Part shown: positions 1 to 12,500 of the stretch, in pieces | Position numbering within the stretch: position 1 is the stretch's first letter | Layout of the letters: each line of letters opens with the position of its first letter | Assembly: GCA_023548195.1 (NCBI GenBank) | Contig: JAJHZJ010000532.1 | Location: 1,382,725-1,446,724 of the forward strand | Length of the DNA stretch: 64,000 bases | From: Bettongia penicillata ogilbyi | Lineage: Eukaryota; Chordata; Mammalia; Diprotodontia; Potoroidae | Direction: 5' to 3' | Notes under the pieces: generated by a model | Seen by the model: only the letters and a program-made list of their open reading frames with translations | What the model was told of the DNA's origin: nothing | The model's database searches: none | Position numbers and translations under genes: made by a program

Positions 1-775
1 CCACCCACATCTCATTCCCTTACCTGTGGGCTTTGTCCTGGGTCGCTGCTGCTAAGTCACATCTAACTCTCTATGACTCCATGGACTGTGCAAAGCAAGC
101 CAGACCTTTCTATCTTCCACTATCTACCAAAGCCTATCCAAGCTCACATTCACTGATTACACGACACTATCCATCCAACTAACCCTCTGCCATTCCCTTT
201 TCCTTTTGTCTTCAATCTTTCCCAATATTAGGGTCTTTCCCAATGAGTCCTGTCTTCTTGTTATGCAGCCAAAGCGTTTAAGCTTCAGTATTAGACCTTC
301 CAGTGAATAATCTGAGTTAATTTCTTTAAGTACTGATAGGATTTCTTTGCTGTCCAAGGGACTCTCAAGTCTTTTCTCACACACAATTTGAAAGTATCAA
401 TTCTATGGCTCTCGGCTCTCCTTATAGTCCAACTCTCACAGCCATACACTGCTACTGGAAAAAACCATAGCTTTGATTATATGGACCTTTGTCAACAAGG
501 TGATATCTCTGCATTTTCATATGCTGTCCAGATTTGCCATAGCTTTCCTTCCCAGAAGCAAACATCTTTTAATTTCATAGCTGCAGTTGCCATCTGCAGT
601 CAACTTTGAACCCAAGAATATGAAATCTGACACTGCTTCCATTTCTTTTTTCTCTATTTGCCAGGAAATGAAGGGACCCAGTTGCACCAAGTTCTTAGTT
701 TTTTTGATGTTAAGCTTCAAACCAGCTTTGACACTGTCCTCTTTCACTTGCGGATCCTCTTTTCTATCCACAGCA
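1..775 (-). mobile_element. BovB-like RTE LINE, 3' remnant
   Basis: On the minus strand, two blocks read as the C-terminal part of a BovB/RTE reverse transcriptase. The upstream block (771 to 517) contains SWQIEKKEMEAVSDFIFLGS followed by LLLGRKAMANLDSI. The downstream block (384 to 157) contains LESPLDSKEI, SLEGLILKLKRFGC and DSLGKTLILGK. These are hallmark strings of the BovB thumb and C-terminus. The intervening sequence is decayed by stops and indels. The 3' end lies at or beyond the left window edge: the minus strand near position 90 to 50 reads as a BovB-type tail (TCCATGGAGTCATAGAGAG). The element is dead and 5' truncated. The name follows family knowledge; the exact marsupial subfamily is not determined. 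Confidence 0.85.
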
Positions 776-779
776 TCTC

Positions 780-2015
780 AGACAGTGAGCTCATTAGATT
801 CCATAATTTCAATTATCACCTCTACACAGATGATTCCTAGATCTATATATTCAGGCTTTGTCTCTCTTTTGATTTGCAGTTCTTACACATCTCACAAGTG
901 ACTGATGAAGAATTTTAAGTGAACGCAGACATCTAAAACTCAATGTATCCAAAACAGAGCTATTATAAAATTTCCTATTTCTGTCACAGGCACATAGGTT
1001 TGCACTCCTCAAGCCACCACCGATTCTTCCTCTCCCTCACTCAACGTATTCAAGTTGCCAATTCTCATTAATTTGACTTCTAGGACATCTCTTGCATCCA
1101 TCCCCTTATTTCTACATTTGCACACGGCCATCAACCTATTTCAGGTCTTATCTCCTCACATCAACAAGTCGTAATTGGTCTCCCTACCTCGATCAAGCAA
1201 AGAACATTTAAGTGCCTACTATGTTCCAGGCACTGTGCTAAACTCTAGAGCTCTCTTCTCTCTATTCCATCCTCCACCCATATGTAAAAAGGATTTATCC
1301 ACAAGTCTGAAAACGTCACTCCCTTGCTCAATAAACTCCAGTGGCTCCCTATTACAACTAGCCCCCACCCACCTTTCCAGTCTTTCCAATGATTCCCTTT
1401 CCTACACTCTGAAGTGCAGGACTAGTCCACCTATGGCACTTCACATGACACTTCATCTCTAATCTCCACACCTACAATTCACTCCCTCATCTCTCCCTTT
1501 TAGAATTCCTTGCTTTCTTGAGAGCTAATTAAAGTACCACCAAACCTTCACCTCAAAATGTCCTTGTATTTATTTTGTACCTGTTTATATATGTATGAGC
1601 ACTATCTCCCACCACAGAATCAAAGTTTCTTGAAAGCAAGGACTACTTTTGTTTTGACTGGAGAAGACAGAGAGTAGAGAACTCCTCCAGAGGCTCCATT
1701 TAGTGGGGGGTAGCCAGTTCAGCCTTTCCCACCTGGCTTCTCTCCTCTGGACTTCATCATAAATCAGCACCAGATACCTTCCCTTCCCGCTTCTGGCTTC
1801 TTTCTATATGTTATCTTCCTCCACTGGATTACGAGCTTCTCACAAACAGGAACTGTCTTTTGCCTTTCTTTGTGTTCCCAGAGTTTAGCACCATATCTGC
1901 CACACAGTAAGCATTTAATAAATGTTCACTGACTTGATTTTTCATCCCCATCACTTACCACGGTGTCTCCCACACAGCAGATGCTTAATAAACGATTGTT
2001 AATTGAATGTCATAA
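780..2015 (+). mobile_element. LINE2 (L2) 3' region with nested tails
   Basis: The plus strand follows the L2 ORF2 C-terminal region and 3'UTR: the block around 812-945 (CACCTCTACACAGATGATTC, then AAACTCAATGTATCCAAAAC), the block around 1310-1400, and the tail about 1830-1925 with AATAAATGTTCACTGA. A second tail of the same type ends near 2008. A short reverse-oriented L2 tail fragment (about 1197-1245, CCTACTATGTTCCAGGCACT) appears nested inside. All reading frames are broken. Boundaries are approximate. Confidence 0.75.
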
Positions 2016-2794
2016 CCTTTTACTTTGGGTGTGAAGGGAGAATTAATATTTATCTAAAAGACTGAGTTACAGAAGGAAGATAAGCATATCTATGTTTTCA
2101 AGGACACGATCTGACACAAAATAAAGCCAAATCCATGAAATAATGAGCGACTATAATGTAACTCTATGTTGGTATTTTCCTATTAAACTAGCCATCCTTA
2201 CCTTGGGCAAGTGGCCTTTAACAAAGGTATGCTTTATTTTACGCACAAGACAAAGCAGATCAGAAAAATGGCAGCTCAAGTTCCAATAAATACTGCTTTG
2301 CTTCTGTTCACCTCAGAGGATCACTGACTGCCATTTTCCTTATTATTGACTTATGAAGAACAAATTAGGGTCACTGAAATGTCCAATTATTACATGATCA
2401 GAAAGAACTTTCCACAGCTTAAAATGAGAATTCAATTTGCATAAAATCTATGAAGCTCTTTTTTCTCTAAGTTCATTGCTCACATACCATTCATTATATA
2501 TTGGAAATAATACCAGAGTTGAAGGGACTATAATTTTGTGCACAAAAAATGAACACTGAAACAAAATCTAACATCATGCAATTGTAATAATCAATTTTAG
2601 CACTGGGAAAGAAAGGAGGAAATGAACGTTCTTTTTCTTAGGGTACAAAACACTATACAGTTGAATAGATGTGATCGCAGATATGAGTGACTGTTTTTCT
2701 TTCTTGCATTCTGAAAATGATTGTTATAAAAGCAAAAGGCATCAATAAAATATTAAACAAAATCTTAAAGGAAAGAGACTGACTTAAACAGTAA
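2016..2794. other. No recognised feature
   Basis: AT-rich sequence without a coding signal, structured RNA or repeat that I can name. If the gene assignment at 20.4 kb is right, this is AP3B1 intron 1. Confidence 0.5.
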
Positions 2795-2985
2795 CAACAG
2801 ATTTAGACTCAGGAGACTTGAGTGTCAATTTTGGCTCCAACACTTACTGGCTGTACGACTGTAAATACATCCTTTAATCTATCTTGGCCTCTGTTTCCTC
2901 AGCTGTAAGATAAAAATGATAATACCTCATTGCCTACCTGAAGGACTGCTATGAGAAAAGTACTTTATAAATGCTTTACATATAC
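2795..2985 (+). repeat. MIR-type SINE
   Basis: Plus-strand match to the MIR core and 3' half: the CACTTACTGGCTGTACGAC block, then CTGTTTCCTCAGCTGTAAGA, then AATACCTCATTGCCTACC and TACTTTATAAATGC. It is old and diverged. Confidence 0.8.
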
Positions 2986-4234
2986 TTTAATAATTCAAGA
3001 ATACGTGGTTTTGTCAACAAGTGCTCTCTTCATCAACAAAAAAAGCAACTCCTCTTTGACTTGATTTTCCAGTTTCTGTGGTCAAAAAATGCTGACAAAT
3101 TAGCGATGAGCCTCTTTGAACAGATCTGTAGCCTCTTAACAGGCTTGTATATTAAGCCTGTTCAAAACAGTCAAAGCTTGTGTACTCCAGCAAAGCCTAG
3201 GGTTGCCATACCATGATGAAGCATCAGTTTTTAGTGGAAAAAAAGTACAATGTAAATTGTTATTATCGTTAATATATACAAAAAGGTGGGATGGAAACAA
3301 GCCCCCCTCCTTAACTCCACTTTAGCTTGATTTCTTAATTATATACCAAGAATAACATCTATTGCATTCCCACTACATGTATTCAAGACGTAATAGAGCA
3401 CTTCACAAGACTCTTCAAAAATGGATGTGACTACTTTACACTTCTGGGGAATTAGCATAGGCAGAAATGATATTGCCCATGGGAACCTAAAAAAAATCTT
3501 GTCAAAGATTACAAAAACTAAAGGGGCACATGTTGTGTTTTCTTCACTATTCCATAGATGGTGAAGAATACTGACTGATTTGGGAACTAAACTACTGGCT
3601 AAGAAGATGGTATCTGAACATGAAATTTGGACTTAAGAGACCACAGCTTAAAAATACAAAAGATACTTGGCCAGAGACGCAGTACATCTAACAAAAGCTG
3701 TTAAGAATATATTTGCCAAATGTCTTAGAAATCAAAAGAGCTTCAAATCAAGAGCTGTCAAAAAAAAAAAAAATGTGGAAACTTGGCAAGAATTTATAAT
3801 AATTTTGGTTGATATCAACTACTTGTTCAAAATCTATCAAATAAAAGGATATAATTTATAGAATTCCAACTATATAGATTTTGTACTGGGGAAAGGATTC
3901 CACCCTAGATTCTGCTAATCCTAACCATAATAGCAACTGAAGTGACTACAGAAATACAGTAGCTGTATTAGGCATATACACTATCCCCTTCAAGCCAACG
4001 TAGTCATGCCAAACAGTGTGTCTGTCAACAAAGTGAAAGGATAGGAATTAAAAATGTTAAAAGACCTCAAGCTTCCTTCATATTTTTTAAAAAACATTCA
4101 TAGTATATTTATGGACTGAGTTACTTATAAATTCTTTATGAAGTTACACAGGAAGGAAGCATAAGTTACGGGTGATAAAATATGGAAAGTTAAAGAAATC
4201 TGGAAAGAAGAGAAAGGTCCATGTTGGATACTGA
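2986..4234. other. No recognised feature
   Basis: Unique-looking AT-rich sequence with a 13-base A run near 3761. Short open frames here have no recognisable family. Positions about 4235-4268 resemble an L2/MIR end (ATGTTTACTGAGCACCT). Confidence 0.5.
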
Positions 4235-4267
4235 GATTCATTCACTCAAAAAATGTTTACTGAGCAC

Positions 4268-5612
4268 CTGACCAAGGCCTTTGACACTGTTAGTCATGAG
4301 GGCTTATGGGAAAATTATGTCAAAATCTGGTTGCCCAGGTAAGTTCATCAGTATTGTACGTCAATTTCATGATGGCATGTTTGCCCAGGTTCTAGATAGT
4401 GAAGTGCTCTTGTGCGTTCCCAGTCACCAATGGAATGAAACAGGGCTGTGTGCTTGGTCCCATGCTTTTTAGAATGATGTTTTCAGCCATGTTGACAAAT
4501 GTTTTCAATGAGGATGAACACAGCATCAAGGTCAACTACTGTACTGATTGTAAGTTCTTCAATTTGAACAAGCTACAAGCCAAGACCAAAGTGCAGGGAG
4601 TGCTGGTGCATGATTTTCTGTTTGCAGAGGATTGTGCACTCATTGCAGCCTCTGAAGCTGAGATGCAACAAAGCACGGATCAATTCTCTGCTGCCTGTGC
4701 TCATTTTGGCCTAGTAATTAACACCAAGAAAATACAGGTTCTCCATCAGCCACCATCACACCATCTATATGTGGAACCATCGGTTACAACAAATGGAGTT
4801 TTGAATGCCGTGGATAAGTTCACTTACCTTGGCAGTGTACTTTTCAGGGATGTACACATTGACAATGAGGTTGAAGCATGCATTGCCAGAGCTAGCTCAG
4901 TGTTTGGGAGGCTCCGAAGAAAAGTTTGGGAGAGAAGAGGCATTAGACTGACTACCAAACTGAAGGTCTACACAGCTGTTATGTTGACTTCATTATTGTA
5001 TTCCAGCAAAACATGGACAGTCTACCAGCGCCATGCCAGGAAACTGAATCCCTTCCCTCTGAACTGTCTTAGGCAGATTCTGAAGATCACCTGGCAGGAT
5101 AGGGCAACAGACACTGAGGTCCTTGCTTGAACTAAACTGTCAAGCACTTAAACTATGCTTCACTGAGCACAACTCCAATGGGCTGGCCACACTGTTCAAA
5201 TGCAAAATGTACACTTGCCAAAAAGGCTATTTTATGGAGAACTCACAAGGGGCAGGCCGTGGCCAGAAGAAGCAATACAAGGACACTCTCAAGGTCTCTC
5301 TCAAGAACTTTGGATTTAATTGTGGGACATTGGAGACACAGGCACAGGACCACTCAGCATGGCGCGCCCACATCAGAAAAGGTGCTGTGCTCTTTGAGCA
5401 AAGCAGAAATCAGACAGCACAAAGGAAACATAGGACGTGCAAACTTGGAGTAACCACCCCAAATGTTCACACGGACTATCTCTGCCCAATCTGTGGTAGA
5501 GCATTCTGAGTTCGTGATAGTCTGATCAGCCACAGTTGTACCTATTGAAACCTCACTTTATCATGGTGATGTCATTTTGGTCCTCTTCGAGAATGAAGGA
5601 AAACCAAACAAC
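4268..5612 (+). mobile_element. RTE-1-like LINE, 5'-truncated
   Basis: This plus-strand element begins inside the reverse transcriptase palm (LTKAFDTVSHEGL, about 4268) and runs to the 3' end. It shows the NGMKQGCVLGP motif, the catalytic box as FLFAEDCA where an active enzyme has F/YADD, then LGSVLF, and a C-terminal half-finger CPICGRAF followed by an in-frame TGA and LISH. Stops occur at 5128 and inside 5130-5170, with frame changes around 5250. The 3' end (about 5540-5605) carries the tail GTCCTCTTCGAGAATGAAGG, which also ends SINEs at 8.6, 23.5, 50.2 and 61.0 kb. It is a dead copy, but its 3' end identifies the partner LINE of those SINEs. Confidence 0.9.
4399..5130 (+). pseudogene. RTE reverse transcriptase fragment (244 codons)
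   Basis: This is the longest open stretch of the RTE-1-like element, covering RT motifs downstream of the palm aspartate, the thumb and part of the C-terminal domain. Visible motifs are TNGMKQGCVLGPMLF, HDFLFAEDCALIAASEAEMQ, DKFTYLGSVLF and CEAC-less IARASSVFGRLRRKVW. The frame begins at an internal ATG rather than a real start, because the 5' part of the protein is missing. It ends at a TGA that interrupts the family's usual continuation. The middle acidic pair of the active site reads E-D instead of D-D, so even a full-length version of this copy would be inactive. Confidence 0.85.
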
Positions 5613-5639
5613 TAAGCACCTACTAACTATATGCTTGCA

Positions 5640-6150
5640 TAGTAATTAAATGAAAGAAGCAAAAAGAAAGTCAAGTTGTGATATATGACTGTGCTGGAAT
5701 ACTACTGTACTAATACTAAGAAATAATGAGCAGTATGATTTCAGAAAAACCTGGGAAGGCTTCCATGAACTGATGCAAAGTGAAATGAACAGAGCCAAGA
5801 GAACACTGCCCACAGTAACTGTGACACTGTAGCAATGATCAGCTGTTCTCAGCAACACAACAATCTAAGACAATTCCAAAGGATTTGTGCTGAAAAGTGC
5901 TACCCACCTCCAGAGAAAGAACTGATGAAGTCTGAATGCTGATTGAAACATATTTTTTTTTACTTTATTGTTCTTGGGTTTTTTTCTTTTGCAACCCACA
6001 ACTAGTGTGGGAATTTGCAGGACTGAACTATATGATCTATATCAAATTGCTAATCTCAACGAGGGGGGAGGGAAGGGAAAAAGTGGGAAAACATGGAATC
6101 AAAATTTTTTTAAATGTTAAAACATGTTTTTACATGTAACTGGAGAAAAG
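5640..6150 (+). mobile_element. L1 3' end (ORF2 C-terminus and 3'UTR)
   Basis: The plus strand carries the end of marsupial L1 ORF2: GTGATATATGACTGTGCTGG, then the block about 5740-5800 with CCTGGGAAGGCTTCCATGAA and CAAAGTGAAATGAACAGAG. It is followed by the short 3'UTR with a GGGGGGAGGGAAGGG tract. The same block recurs at 12.07 kb, 17.6 kb and 47.3 kb, and in reverse at 35.1 and 44.1 kb. It is severely 5' truncated. Confidence 0.85.
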
Positions 6151-7322
6151 ACAAGAGGCAACAACCAAGAGAACAACTTAAGTGTATAAATCAACTCTAG
6201 TTCTGCAGAAACTCTGCCTATTCGCAAAAAAAGGGAACATCTGCCCTATCATCTCACACTGAGAAAGTTTCTGAGGTGCCAAATTCACACTTGAGCTTTA
6301 TCTGGTAATCGAGGGAATTAAAAAATAAAAAGACTAAAGGATATGGTGCTTAGGATCTCAGCAACATCCCACTCTTGTTCCCAAGGGCACAAGGGGCTAG
6401 CCAAGAAACCACCACAATGAAGAGATACTATGTTAAGGGTTTCCTCAGTCTCCCAAAATCCAGATGAATTAAGTTACTGGGGTGCCCTCTAGACTAGTTT
6501 TCTCAAATGTGAACAGAGCCCTGTCTCACCTACTCATATAGTACATTAAAGCTACAAGAGCCCTTAGAGACCAACTAGTTTAAACTTTACATCTCACACA
6601 AGGAAAAACAATATTTTAAATAAATACATCAATGCCACACATCTATTAAGTGGCAGTCACAAATAGATACTCTGTATCATGCTACGATCACAGTTATCAC
6701 ATCATTCTGATCCAAAACTATACCCCAAGACAGCAAAATTTAAGACATAACTGCTTTTCTACTCAAAAGTAGTAAGACACAAAAGCTAACTGTAATTTTT
6801 AAATGCTGAAAAGCCAAATTTAACTACATTTAATATTATCCTGTAAGATAACTGGTCAATGAGCAAATACATTAAAGGTTTATTATGAGCCAGGCACTGT
6901 GAAGTGCTGAGGATACAAAGAGGAACAAAAATATTTTTGTTATTGTTCTTTAAGGCAGTTATATGTATTTTTTCCATTTCTTCCATCTATGTCAAAATTA
7001 TATTTTGCATTCTCTTTCTATATATGAGGCACTGTCAGCATAAAAACGGACACAGAAGCTGCTCATATAGTCAATCTCATCATTATGCTTTCTTTTGGTT
7101 TAGATCAGATTTTGACCTTTGCTTTGATCTGAATAGAGATTTGCAAATTATTCTCCTATTAGTCATTATCTTTTTCTTTCAAGATATGATCAATTGCAAC
7201 TTGTGTGTGCAATTTTTAGCACTAGACACATACAGTATCCTTTCTGAAATCTCTCTTAAGTAGTTATAATATTAGATACTGGAAGCACAGCATTTAAAAT
7301 AAAAACAATTCTGTCTTCAAAA
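6151..7322. other. No recognised feature apart from an L2 scrap
   Basis: Mostly unassigned sequence. About 6850-6930 matches the reverse complement of an L2 3' tail (TATTATGAGCCAGGCACTGTG, GAGGATACAAAGAGG). The open frames across 6786-7263 have no coding features. Confidence 0.5.
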
Positions 7323-7324
7323 CT

Positions 7325-7475
7325 GGAGAGGCAGCATGGTACAATGAAGTGCACCCTGTATTTGGAGTCACAGAATCTGGAGTCAAAATCTGGCTCCGCC
7401 ACTTGCTACTTGAATAACCTGGGGGAAGATTACTTCAGAAGGCTCAGTGTCCCCACTTTGAAATAAGAAGGTTGG
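7325..7475 (+). repeat. CORE-SINE (THER/MON type)
   Basis: The plus strand reads GGCAGCATGGTACAATGAAG at the head, then GAGTCACAGAATCTGGAGTC and the core CCACTTGCTACTTGAATAAC. This is the tRNA-like head plus core typical of MIR/THER/MON SINEs. The 3' end is degraded. Confidence 0.7.
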
Positions 7476-8600
7476 ACTAAGACAAGTGCACATATAACCA
7501 GAAGATGTTTCTGTACAAGGCTCAGAATTCCAATCTGACATGTTTAAACAAACTAATGAAAGTGAAAAATGGGACAGAGACAATAACCACTCTAATAACT
7601 ATAACTAAATTATAATAACTAAAATTATCAGCATTCCTGTAGAAGTTTAACCAATGGAAAGCATTTGTCACATAAGAAAACCAAAAGCCTGAAACCACCT
7701 TATCCAGCATTGGCTGGCCAAGGGTAGAAATGGCTGCCAAAGACAGCGCCAGCTTAGTATATAAACGCTTTTGCAAAATGTTATAGGGCAGGATTGTGGA
7801 AGATTTTAACAGTATTGCTTCATAGACAAGAATAATCTAGGTGGAAAAAATTGAAGAAAATCTGGCATGAAACAACTAAACCAGAATATATCAACGTCAT
7901 TTATAGATCAAACTAGAAAACATGAGGTTAAAAACTGAGCATGTCTACCAGCACTTCTTTAATTTTTTTTTTTTTTTACTGATGATCATGGAACCACCAC
8001 TTTTGGACTCTCCCACCATCAGTTTCCAATCCGTGGATAAGAACAGAAATGACATCTTACAAAAATGAAATCAAGAAGAGGATGTGAATCAGACCAATTG
8101 TAAACAGAAGCAATACAGAGAGTAATAACTATGAAAGCATTAAAATACTAAAATGAAAGGAAAATATCAAACAAGAAGGAAGAGAGAGAAAGAAGAGTAT
8201 ATTGTTACCACAAAAAGAGAACTAAGAAGGTATCTGTAACCAGAGTCCCATATGCATCTATACACATACCCCACACCTCCTTTTTCCAGTGTGGCAATTT
8301 TGTCGATTGCATAAAGCCCTAAACACTACCAGAGACAACCACAAGTTAACAAGAGATCTAACAATCTCCACAAGAGTTTACAAATGGACAAATGCCTATT
8401 ATCTGGACCAGAGGCAGTCTACAACATGATCCAATAAATAAAAATACAATGGAAAAGAAATAAGGTTAATATGTAGTTTTCTAAGTCAATACACAACCAG
8501 CAGGGATCCTTATGCACAGTTTAATGGCCCTATTTCTACTATATTTTGACACTACTGACCTAAAAAATGGCATTCAGTTACAAGTGCAGCCAACAAAATG
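7476..8600. other. No recognised feature
   Basis: No named repeat or gene. It includes a T run near 7967-7978. Confidence 0.5.
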
Positions 8601-8604
8601 AGTA

Positions 8605-8885
8605 TCCGTGTTCATCCTTCATTTTCAAAGACCATGACATCAGAGAAATGATGACATGACTTGCACTTGACTTTGTTTTGAGTGAGGAGTGAAGGAGGGC
8701 TATGCAAGTCACCAGTCTCGTTTTTCCCTCCTGAGCCATCTAGATCCAGTGACCAGAAATTCAACAGGATGATTGGAGATGGCCCAGGATGCAACAGGAG
8801 ACCTTGGTCTATTCAGGTACTCACTAGAGTGAGGTAACGCCCATTCAGTGAATGGGCCTCTTTAAGAAGTAATCAGGGAGCGTAT
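8605..8885 (-). repeat. RTE-tailed SINE-like repeat
   Basis: Read on the minus strand, this ends with the RTE-1 tail (TGATGTCATGGTCTTTGAAA), preceded by the block GGTCACTGGATCTAGATGGC and ATCTCCAATCATCCTG. Further upstream is CCATTCACTGAATGGGCGTTA. The same arrangement recurs on the plus strand at 50165-50440, so both are copies of one family. No tRNA-like head is present in this copy. Confidence 0.75.
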
Positions 8886-9361
8886 CAGTAGAGAGATAAG
8901 TCATAGTATATTTACAGTATATCATTAGAGAGACGGATAGATAAGCTAGAGAGATAGAGAAGTGCATGTTGAAAATGGACCCAAAATGGAATGGAAAGAA
9001 AAGTACATAACACAGATGCCCAACAAGTCCCATTTCTTTAACACTAACTTTAGTCAAGAGATGTTACAACACAATCTAAGAATCATAACGGCAAGGGACC
9101 CAAAAAGCAATGAAGAGACACATGGTGAGCATTAGCGAGCTACAGTACATTCCCAAAGATGATTTGTGAGCAGTTAGTAGCATAAAATACATTATCCAAG
9201 AAATATACAATTAGAAAAAAATAAGCTGGTGTTATAAGAAGAACAAGGGATAGCGAATACTGGATGGCCCAAGTGTTACAGGAAGACTCATGGAATGATA
9301 AAAGACCCAGAGAAAGATTTTAAGTATATGGATTAAGAGAGGAGGGGAGGCAAAAAAAGGC

Positions 9362-9515
9362 GGGGGGGGGGGGGGGGGGGGGGGGGCAGTTGGGTGGCTC
9401 AGTGGTGTCCTGAAGTCAGGAGGACCTGAGTTCAAATACAGCCTCCAACACTTAATAGCTATGTGACTCTGGCCAAGTCACTTAACCTCCATTATCTCCA
9501 AAAACAACAAATCAG
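9362..9515 (+). repeat. tRNA-headed SINE preceded by poly(G)25
   Basis: The head GGTGGCTCAGTGG (A-box-like) and GAGTTCAAATAC (B-box-like) are followed by ATGTGACTCTGGCCAAGTCA and an A-rich end near 9500. This is the marsupial tRNA-derived SINE type. An uninterrupted run of 25 G (9362-9386) sits immediately 5' of the head. Confidence 0.75.
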
Positions 9516-9549
9516 AACAGAGAGCGAGAAAGAGAGGAAGGGAAGAGAA

Positions 9550-12500
9550 AGAAAATCCTCCATGGAAAATTTATGAAAGGACATAATGATATACTTAAAG
9601 AATTCTAGAGAATCTAAACTAAAAATTAGTTGAAGTAATAACTTCATCAAAGTTGTAGGATATACCATAAATCCAAATAAACTGTCATTTCAATATATTA
9701 CCCCAAAAGTCCAGTAGCAAAAATAAAAAGGGGAATTACACTTAAAATAACAGCAGACAATATAAAATACTTGGGTGTCTACCTGACAAAACAAATCCAG
9801 GAATAATATGAACACAATTATAAAACACTTTACACACAAATAAAGTCAGATCTAAATAACTGGAGAAATATTCATTATCCACTTGAGCTAATATAATAAG
9901 AATGACAATTCTACCTAAATTAATTTACTTATTCAATGCCATACCAATCAAACCATCAAAATAAATATTTTGCAGAGCTGGAAAAATAATAACAAAATTC
10001 ATCTGGAAGAACAAAAGGAAAGAATATCAAGAGAATCAATAAAACATGAAGGCAGGTGGCTCAGACCGTATTACAAAGCAGTAATTACCAACGCGATCTG
10101 GCACAGCCAACAAAGACTACCGGGGCAGCGAAATCGATTAGGCACAAGATACACAGTAGTAAATGACCACAGTTATCCATAATCCACTTCTGACAAACCC
10201 AAAGATCCAAGATTTTGGAACAAGAAATCACTATCTGAAAACTGGAAAGGAGTTTAGCAGAAACTAGACACAGACCAACATCTCATACTGTATGCCAAGA
10301 TGAAGTCAATATGGGTACACGATTCAGACACAAAGAGCGACATCATAAGCAAATTAGGAGAGCATGGAATATTTTATCTGTTAGATCTATGAATGAGGGG
10401 AAAAGATAGAGACAGAGAACATTACAGGATATAAAACTGATCATTTTGACTATATCAAATAAAAAGGGTTTTGCACAAACAAAGCTAATGCAGTCAAGAT
10501 TACAAGGAAAGTAGGAAACTGGGGAAAACATTTTTATAGCAAGTTTCTCCAAGAGCCTCATTTCTCAATGTTTTGAGAATTTATTATGGTTCGGATTCGC
10601 TCCTGTAAATGACACTCGGACACAGCAGTTAAAAATGAAAGTAAAATTTAATTATGTACAATTATATAATACTAAGAAAATGGAAAGATAGAGAAATCTG
10701 AGGGAGAGATCTGAACAACATCTGTATCAGGGGAAAAATTAAAAATCATCACCCTGCCAGAGTAAAAAGGAAATATTAGTTTCTGAACAACATCTGTATC
10801 AGGGGGAAAAATACAAATCATCACCCTGCCAGTGTAAAAGGAAAATGCAAAGGTTAGAAGAATGCGGGAGAAGGCAGGGCTCCAACTGCCATGTCATCAT
10901 CCCACAAACTGCGCCTTTATCAGTACCGATACAATCATTTAAGGTATGAGTTACATTTTTATACAAAGACACCAAATACCACAAGTAACAAGAAGTATAC
11001 ACAATATAAGAAGAATAATAGAAATAGGTAAAGAAAACATCACCGATTCGGGGGAGCACCAACTCTAACAGTCACGGCTGGGGAATCCCGGTTCACAGCC
11101 TTTGAGTCCCGAACGGGAAGGTCCCAGGCAGATCGTCATCCCCATGGGTGAGATTCCAAAGAGGCTCTGAGACTTGCTAGCTAATATAGGTCTTTAGACA
11201 AAGAAGGCACTCAGCCAACTAGTCTTAGCAATAGGATTCTGCATACATGACTTAATATGGGAAATAAGTCAATTAATCAACTATTTGAGTGGAGTATTAT
11301 GGCTAGGTGCAAGAAACAAACTGCTCTTTGATGTTTTGACAAGATTATGCAGGAGGGGAGTAGCCAGATCTCCTTGCATAAACAATTCCAGGAGGGGCTA
11401 GTAATTCTAGTTCCTAGAATCACTATCTAGGTCTGTTAGCTTGAGCCAAGTCATAAAGTTCACAGAGCGATTAAATTCTCAGGGGCCTGCATTTCAGTTC
11501 CTAGTCCTCATATCAATTAGAGTGAACTTACCTTATATAAAGAATTTCAATTCTTTATTCACTCAAATATATAGATTTCACCAATTTACATAAGGAATAA
11601 GTCATTCCTCAATTGACAAATGGTCAATAGATATTGAAGAAGAAGTTTTCAGACAAAGTTATTAAAGCTATCTATAGACATAAAAAAATGTTCTACATCA
11701 TTACTGATTACAGTAATGCAAAATAAAACAACTCAAGGGTACCACCACACAGTTATTAGGTTCCTAATATGACAGAAAAGGAAAATGACCAATGTTGGAG
11801 GGGTTGTGGGAAAATAGGGATACTAATGTAACATTGATGGTGTTGTGAAATGAACCAATCATTCTGGAGAACAATTTGAAATTATGCCCAAACGGCTATA
11901 CAATCATGCTTAGCCTTTGACCCAGTAATACCACTATTAGGTCTATACCCCAAAGACATCAAAGAAAAAGGAAATGGACCCACATGTACAAAAATAGTTA
12001 TGGCAGCCCTTTTAGTAGTCAAAGAGAATTGGAAACTGAGAAGATACCCATCAGTTGGGCTGAATAAGCTGTGGTATATGACTGTGATGGAACACTATAG
12101 TGCTAAACACTAAGAAATGATGATCAGGATGCTTTCAAAAAAACCTGGGAAGGCTCATGAACTGATACAAAGTGAAATGAGCAGAGCCAAGAGAACACCA
12201 TACTTAGTAAAAAACAATGTTGGACGATGATTAACTATGAATGACTTAGTCATTCTCAGCAATAAAATGATCTAAGACAATTCCAAAAGACTTATGATGG
12301 AAAATGCCATCAATCTCCAGAGAAAGAATTAAAAGAGGTCTGATTAAAACATACCTTTTTACTTACTTGGTTTTTTGGTCTGTGCTTTCTTTTGCAACAT
12401 GGCTAATATGAAAATACACTGCACAAGTGCATGTGCCTTTTGAAGAAGGGATGAAGGGACAAAGGGAAGGAGAAAACTTGAAACTCAAAAATTTTTTTAA

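Noticed and set aside
9232..9435. Poly-proline frame
   Set aside because: It is a translation of the poly(G) run at the SINE 5' end.
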